Origin: Nelumbo lutea
Taxonomy: Eukaryota; Streptophyta; Magnoliopsida; Proteales; Nelumbonaceae
Assembly (NCBI GenBank): GCA_022828595.1
Contig: JAKGHH010000003.1
Span: 100,215,583-100,279,582 of the forward strand
DNA: 64,000 bases
Direction of reading: 5' to 3'
A program made the position numbers and the translations under genes. Shown in pieces: positions 57,930-64,000 of this stretch (position 1 is the stretch's first letter; each line of letters begins with the position of its first letter). The notes beneath the pieces were generated by a model. The model was not told where the DNA came from, did not search any database, and worked only from the letters and a program-made list of their open reading frames with translations.

Positions 57930-58780
57930 GCAATAACACATTAAATAAGCAATTTTATTCATATAGGCAGATTTAAAGTTAGCTATTTGGGTAAATGAAG
58001 CAAATTAATTTAGCATAATTTAATTAGTTAAATTGGTTAATTAACTTAATTGGTTAAATATGGTAAATTAATTAATTACTAATTTAATTAATCTATTTAA
58101 ATACTTAAATTACATTAATTACTCAAATTTTAAAACAAATAATTTTATAATTATATCTAATAACTTCAAAATAATTTATAAAATCTTAAAAAATATTTAA
58201 GTGAAATTAAGTAATTTAACATATGACATGCACTAAGACATTTTACCAAGTGCATATTGTTGGAAGAAGGGTTGAGGGGAGGGAGGGAGAGAGGGTGGGA
58301 AGGGATGGGAGTGAGAGGAGAGAGAATGTTTTAAAATATTGGCTTGCTTTTGTCCCATGGAATTCGATTGAGACGTTAGAGAGATATAGATGAAAAGGCC
58401 TAATTTGGCCCAAAAATTCTAGACTTGGTCCTTAGTTTTGTATTTAGACTTTGCCTGGAACTGGCCCTACAAATTTTTAACCGAAGCTTTGGCCAAATAC
58501 TTGCCCAACCTGAGTCCACATCAAGATCACAAATTTCCAATCAAGCTTGGGCCCAACCAATCTAAGCCCCGACCTAACTCAAAAAGTAAGGGCTTGGGCC
58601 TAGGTTTTTTCTTCAAGCCAAGCCTTGGGCTTGAGTGTGCATTTGGCCCACAAGTTTCTAGGTTGGTATCTTGTAAATAACATTTTAAGTACACGGAGAG
58701 AATGGTTGAAGATAAATAAAAAATTTGAAAATAAAGATAAATAAAAAATAAAAATAGTATTATAGTGGGTGTGGATAGTG
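57930..58780. other. AT-rich intergenic stretch
   Basis: TTAATTAA-rich sequence, then a G/A-rich patch at 58270-58320 and GGGCTTGGGCC-type short repeats at 58390-58660. No gene is recognised. Confidence 0.3.
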
Positions 58781-58789
58781 AGAGAGAGA

Positions 58790-59006
58790 TAGGGCTATCA
58801 ATAGGTTGGGTCTAGGTAGAACTAGAACTGACCTGATAAGAATTACTAAGAACCTAGACCTGTACTGGACCCAATAGTGTTTGTAATTTTAGACCTAAAA
58901 TCGAACCAATCAGTTCTCAGAAAATCGGATCTGACTGATGGACCCGATTATAATAAACCTATTGAAAATATTATATATAATATTAATTTATTTAACATAT
59001 TATACA

Positions 59007-59078
<72 letters not shown>

Positions 59079-59205
59079 TTAGTTCAAGACTAGGTTAAAC
59101 TAGTTCTGATCCGATAACAATCGGGACAATATATTAGGAACCAAAACCGACCCAATTGGTTCGGGTTTGTCAGGTCCAACCCCACCCATTGATAGAGGTT
59201 TTAAC
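58790..59205. mobile_element. MITE-like element containing a compound microsatellite
   Basis: The left end TAGGGCTATCAATAGGTTGGG is mirrored by CCCACCCATTGATAGAGG on the right. The arms carry GACCTG/CAGGTC-type motifs. The target duplication is not clear. Confidence 0.55.
59009..59076 (+). repeat. (TA)n(GA)n compound microsatellite
   Basis: About 17 TA units followed by about 15 GA units, inside the MITE-like element at 58790-59205. It is likely to be polymorphic in length. Confidence 0.95.
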
Positions 59206-59229
59206 TGTTCAGTTCTAGGCTTATATATA

Positions 59230-61090
59230 ATTTTTCACATCATCAAAAAACTTTAAGAAAGTTGCAATTTTATCTATATGATCAGCAAAAGACCAATTCA
59301 CAACACCCTCCTTTCCATCCAAAGCTAGCACCACGTTCTTCACATCAGATATTATTAACAACCACAATCAGAACCATCTCAAAAACTTTCAATCCAGCTT
59401 CAGTAGCATCCTGCATAGAACCAGATTTGCTTCCTTTCGCCTTTAGCCATCTCCACCCTGCAAATCAGCAACTTACCAGTCTTCCTCTCGAGGCATGAAA
59501 TGACAATGAGAGAGTCACCCCTTAATAGCAATTGGATGGTCCATGTAATTTAAGGCAATGTTATGGGCTTCCCAAGCTTCCACGTTAATGGAAGTGTTGC
59601 CAATGAAATAAGCTTTAACCTCCAACTACGGGTGCAAGTTGGGATGGCCCGAGTTAACAATTTACACTATTTTGGGTATGGGTTTTGGGTTGAGCCTATT
59701 GAAATTTTGACAAAATCCCAACTCTAATTCAGAAAAGTTGCATCCCTACCTCCAATAATTCGCCAAACACATCTCTGGCAACACATGCAATAGCGCAAGA
59801 GCCATTAGATGCATCAAAATTAGTTCTGATCTTGTCAATAAAAAGATTAAGAGCATGATCAAGAATTTGGGATAGGGGAACATTTTTGTTATTGAAAATT
59901 CCATATTTCCTGCTTTTCCATATGAACCAAAGAATTAAACCATTTTCTTCATTTATTTGATTAAAGGAAATTTTTGTCCTTATCAAAGCAAAGCAGCATA
60001 CACCAAAAGTGCCTTGGTTATCATTATAGATACCCTCATCACAAACAAAGTACATGCCTTCAAAGGTTTTAGTTCCGTGATTATAAATATTAGAAAGTTC
60101 ATTAATTGGTAAAATATTCACAAATTCAGGAGAGAATTATTCCAAATACAATTTGTTTTATACATAGTCCAATTCACCGGTCTGTCCTCAGAAAAAGGTT
60201 ATCATTCATAACTATCCAAATGAAGTACTAAGCGATTGCTAATCAAGACATAAATCATCTTCTATGATTCCCATTTGATACAGTTTTGACTTAACCGCCC
60301 TGGATTAGTTTCCATAAGAAAAGCTTGAATTTCTCATGAATTTTTAATTTTTAGGTGTATTTGGACCAATTTTTCTCTTGATCTCTTATTTGACCAAAAA
60401 TCTATCTCCATTTTTGTTCACAGAACTTCTTGACCATGAACTTACCATTCCTTACCACTGTTAATAAAATTTTGTCTTCCTTTTTATTAAAAATGCGTGC
60501 ACCTAGGATTCTTTGGTATTTTGATGGAAAACAAACTGTAGTAGATTTTGATTCCATTGACTCGTACCCTGAATTATTAGATCTTTCACTGATAGACCTT
60601 TGCTTTGTTCTCAGGGGGCCATTGGGAAGACAAATTTTTCATCCTCAAATATCGAGGGGAAGTCCCAAATATTTAATTCAAAGTCTTTTTGAATTTGAGT
60701 ACCTGATTGACTCGCTAAAGAGATCAAACTCTGGCCTAATGCTCTCCAGACATGAGAAGCTTCCTTTGACATTCTTCTATGGATTTTTTATTGGTTTTGA
60801 TGATATTTACCTTTAAAATCTTGGCCCATAGAGCATCTTGATTCTTTAGGAACCTCTACGCTAATTTGACTAACAAACCTTCATTAAGTCAATCTAGGTT
60901 TGTAAATCCTAGTCCCCCAAAAGTCTTTGGTTCTCTCAGCTTCTCCCACCCTACCCATCTTAGCTTCCTCATTCCATTCCCTTCCTACCACTAGAAGTTT
61001 CTCTCAAAATTTTCAATCTCTTTAATGGTTTTTGAGGAAATTTGGTGACACTCATACTATATATGGGAATTGTGATCATTGGAAAAATAC
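59230..61090 (-). pseudogene. LINE ORF2 C-terminal remnant (zf-RVT, RNase H)
   Basis: The minus strand reads RKLRWVGWEKLREPKTFGGL, GFTNLD, VWRALGQSLI, then LILWFIWKSRKYGIFNNKNV, FDASNGSCAIACVARDVFGE and, past a MITE, NVEAWEAHNIALNYMD. This is the end of an L1-type LINE ORF2. Several stops and frameshifts are present. It differs in sequence from the other LINEs here, so it is a separate family. Confidence 0.8.
59627..59748. mobile_element. Small hAT-type MITE, TAGGGGTGCAAG family, copy 3
   Basis: It starts TACGGGTGCAAGTTGGG and ends AAAGTTGCATCCCTA. The flanks CCTCCAAC (59619-59626) and CCTCCAAT (59749-59756) match at 7/8. It splits the RNase H of the LINE remnant, so it came later. Confidence 0.88.
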
Positions 61091-61099
61091 TAGTTCACT

Positions 61100-61880
61100 T
61101 CATGGCCCAACAGATGGAGTGGCCACCCATCAGAATAGGTAATTGGGAGTGATGAACCTCTCGGAATTGCATTTTTTTCAAAATTAATTGAATATTGGTG
61201 ACTCCATTCTTTCAGTCTGGACAACGCTAGTCTAGGTAAGTTGAGAGAGAGGGAAGGGGCTAGGCACCCTCTCTCTGGTTAGTGTGAACACCATAATTCC
61301 CTATTTATTTTAAATTCAGACTGAGAGTCCAAGTTATCCACCAGTTGGGAAGGATATGGAATTTTCTCTTCTCCCCTCCAAATTGACCCCTTTTGGATGT
61401 AGGGGCCTGAGCAAAAGGATAAATTCTCACCCCTTTTCCATTAGAACCCTCACCATCGTACTTAGCTGGTCGGGCTGAAGGGTAAAAGAAAAAGAAATTA
61501 CAACAACCTTTCAACTGTCAAAGAGTTCAACCTTGAATGCAGAATAGCTAGATAACCGAAACCAAACCAAGATTATTCTAAATGTTTAATCGTGTTTTGC
61601 CAGGAGCTTGGGGGTGTGAGGTAATTGCTTTTTACCTCTTGTGACCTTGAATGAAACAACGATTCTACAGCAGGCTAGAGGGATTCAATCTCTGTTGAAA
61701 GGTGGAATTTAGGTAATGATGCTTCAGATGGACTTCGAACTAGAAACTGGTGAAGGTTGATGCACATACGACAAGAGGAAACTCACGGAAGGAAGAGCAA
61801 GAGTCGACACCCCAACTGAGAAATGAGAATGCCAAGATATTTCCTAGGTTTTTGACAAAAGATAGGAGAATCGAGCTCTG
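61100..61880. other. Intergenic stretch with no recognised gene
   Basis: No domain, repeat boundary or RNA gene is recognised. It may be the start of the retroelement-like region that follows. Confidence 0.3.
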
Positions 61881-61899
61881 GATCAACGAATCATTCTTG

Positions 61900-62400
61900 T
61901 TCGAACCAGTTTCAACTCTCTCTTTCTCCTTGAATGAACCTCTCGCTCTTCAAAACCTCTCTAGTCTCTCTGTTTTTCTCTCTCAAAGCCCTCTCTTATC
62001 TCCTCCATCTAATCTCCTTCGATCTCTCTCTCTCAAACTCTCAGTTCGATCGAGCTCTCCCCTCTACTCGAAAGCCCTCTCTTCTCCAACTCTCTCTCAA
62101 CTTATCCTAGCCAATCAACTCTTCTCTCTTCCAGCCCCTTCTCAAAACCCTCCCTCGCCCCTATCTCTTTCCCTTTAACGTTCTCTCTCTCTCTCTCTCT
62201 CTCTCTCGAGCTAACATGATCCCCCTCCCTCCGAGAACTCTCTCCTTTCTCTACTCTCGTTCGAGCTCTTTTTTTCTTTTTTTTTTGTTTCCTCCCCCCC
62301 CCCTCTCTCTCTCTCTCTCCAACCTTTCAAAAGACACCTCACCGACTCACCTCCTCTTCAAACTCCTCTCCTTGCACCCCTTTCTCATTAAATAGGAGGG
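61900..62400 (+). repeat. CT-rich low-complexity tract
   Basis: Dense TCTCTC and CTCTCTCGAGCT-type repeats, including a near-pure (TC)n at 62182-62207, a C9 run near 62295 and another (CT)n after it. A 142-codon frame starting at 61750 runs into it but is Ser/Leu/Pro low complexity and probably not a gene. It could be a 5' leader or an LTR of a retroelement. Confidence 0.7.
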
Positions 62401-63115
62401 AGGGGAGGTTTGGCCAACTCTAAAAATGGAAGGGGGTTTTGGGTAAATCCGGGTTTAAAGGGTAATTTAGTAATTTATGGACTTGGGGGCAATTTGGAAA
62501 TTTGGGATAGAAAGGATAATTTAGTGATTTGGGTTCAAAGGGAAAATTGGTAATTTGGGGTCCAAATGGGTAAGCTTAAAGGGGTATTCAAGTAATTTGA
62601 GGAATGAAGGGCATTTTGGTAATTTTAGAAGGGATATTTGGGCAATGGGTATTTTGGGAATTAGAAAGAAGGGGGCATTTTGGTAATTTTGACTTTGAAG
62701 GGTATTTTCATGATTTGGTCAAGGGCATTTTGAGAATTTGGAATGAAGGGATATTTTTGTGAATTTACGGTCTAAGGGGCATTTTTGGTCACTTGAACAG
62801 AGGATAGTTTTGGGTATTTAACATGAAGAGTATTTTGGTAATTTGGTCAAGGGCATTTTGGGAGTTTGGAGAGAAGGGGTACATTGGTAACTTGGCAAAT
62901 GAAGGGTATCTTGGTAATTTTGAAAAAGTGGTATTTTGGGAATTTGGGCAAGGGGTATTTTGAGAATTTGGAAGAAGGGTATTTTGGTAATTTTGGTCTT
63001 GAAGGATATTTTGGTAATTTTGGTTTTGAAGGATATTTTGGTAATTTGGTCAAGAGAATTTTAGAAATTTGGAATGAAGGGGTATTTTTGGGAATTTAAT
63101 GTATGAGGTGGGGTT
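62400..63115 (+). repeat. Degenerate minisatellite, unit about AAGGGTATTTTGGTAATTTGG
   Basis: Some 25-30 diverged copies of a roughly 18-36 bp unit built on GGTATTTTGGTAATTT. Both strands stay open in places (GYFGNFGFEGYFGNL on plus, KLPKYPSRPKLPKYPS on minus), but this follows from the repeat and is not evidence for a protein. The sequence GACCAAACAAAAATTGGGTG just downstream (63230) resembles sequences I associate with gypsy LTRs. Confidence 0.85.
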
Positions 63116-63119
63116 TGAC

Positions 63120-64000
63120 AATGGATTTTAGGGATTTGGGGGTTGAGATTTGGGTTCTTTGAATTTTCTAGGTTTTGACATAGTCAAAATGGTCTAATCT
63201 GTGTTCATAGGTGAATTAGGGATTCGGACAAAGGACCAAACAAAAATTGGGTGCTGATAAGAATTGTATTCAAAATGGATTTATTTAAGATTAGTTTTCA
63301 TGCATATGATTGGGAAGAAACTTACAAACTATTTATTTTTTAACACATTTTTTCTACTACATGTTCTAGAGACTGATGTTTAGAGTTTCCCCTTGTGTGG
63401 AGTATTCTTATCAAAGAAGATACCTGATTTTGAAAATTACATATATATATCGGAGTCCATCTTAACCTTAACCTTTTATCATTTTCTTAATTCAAATAAA
63501 AAACTCACCATAAAGTAGTTAATTCCCCTAAAATTTATGACAATCATAAAAACCTCAAGTCAAATTGAAAAGAGTAGTAAAGTATTTTTACCCTACAAAG
63601 CATTAGGCCAAGTGAAGTCTATAAAGGAAAATCAGGAATTTTGAATTATATTGAAAGATGCCCTAATAAGTTGTAAGGGCAATTTCATAACTTTGAAGTC
63701 CCCATTATTAGGACAAAGATGTGAGGGAGGTAACTGTAGGTTTTTTTGAAACTACATGGAAGGTTTTTATTAAAGTTAGAAACTTCAGGGGAGGTTTTAT
63801 ATTTCTCCCTTGTCATCAATTGCAAATTAGACCTTATTTAATTTCTCAAATCAAAATAATAAACCTAAATCTAATTAATTTTAAACAAAATAATGGGCAT
63901 AGTTGCCCTACACATACTACAATCAAGAGATTGATAAAAACAGGTGGATGACAACGATTTGCTTATACATTAAGGCTATATTTGGTTTCTCTAAAAATTA
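63120..64000. other. Non-coding end of the window
   Basis: A/T-rich sequence with no recognised gene. It may continue a retroelement beyond the minisatellite. Confidence 0.3.

Noticed and set aside
60430..60816. 128-codon plus-strand frame
   Set aside because: It is antisense to a minus-strand LINE zf-RVT segment.
61750..62178. 142-codon frame rich in Ser, Leu and Pro
   Set aside because: It owes its length to CT-rich low-complexity DNA.
62847..63099. Repetitive frames on both strands (KLPKYPS / GYFGNFG)
   Set aside because: They come from the minisatellite unit; neither has an independent sign of coding.
1..64000. CRISPR arrays, bacterial operons or organelle DNA
   Set aside because: The repeats are transposons, microsatellites or a minisatellite. 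Gene structure, introns and composition are nuclear plant; nothing matches plastid or mitochondrial genes.

Overview
This is a stretch of a flowering-plant nuclear genome. It has GT-AG introns, AT-rich intergenic DNA, plant L1-type LINEs, a Ty3/gypsy element, many small DNA transposons and plant-specific genes. The repeat load suggests a medium or large genome. I cannot name the species; a magnoliid or basal eudicot is only a guess.

Five protein-coding loci can be read. (1) 313-861 (+): the last three coding exons of a BSL1-type Kelch/PP1 phosphatase, whose upstream part lies outside the window. (2) 3415-6497 (-): a complete eight-exon alpha/beta-hydrolase (lipase-like), 457 aa. (3) 11611-12026 (-): a SOSS complex subunit B homolog (OB-fold ssDNA-binding protein) with an unresolved 5' end. 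(4) 12547-13728 (-): an intronless KIN17 homolog, 393 aa. (5) 17536-50850 (-): a nodulin homeobox (NDX) gene of 17 coding exons, assembled exon by exon into one 991-codon frame, with a likely 5' UTR exon near 54.7-54.9 kb. NDX takes up more than half of the window and about 91% of its coding span is intron.

Most of the remaining sequence is transposon debris, much of it inside NDX introns. Intron 1 holds the 5' half of a LINE and a hAT-like element with another LINE inside it. Intron 3 holds a hAT MITE and an old LINE piece. Intron 6 holds a LINE tail with an 18-bp target duplication. Intron 9 holds a LINE tail. Intron 12 holds LINE pieces and a hAT MITE. Intron 16 (13.9 kb), which splits the homeodomain at the conserved Trp codon of helix 3, holds a LINE, a Ty3/gypsy pol fragment cut by a 3.4-kb LINE, a LINE ORF1 cut by a hAT MITE, and a 1.36-kb hAT-like element. 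The region from 55 to 64 kb has no recognisable host gene. It contains a nested hAT-like/Mutator-like pair, a microsatellite-bearing MITE, a LINE remnant carrying a small hAT MITE, a CT-rich tract and a degenerate minisatellite.

From memory, BSL1 and NDX are neighbours in Arabidopsis (AT4G03080 and AT4G03090), so this window may keep an ancestral pair with three genes between them. I found no convincing wholly new biological system. The most notable items are the transposon-filled NDX gene, the minimal LINE insertions with intact target duplications, the 5S-rRNA-like sequence and the nested DNA transposons.
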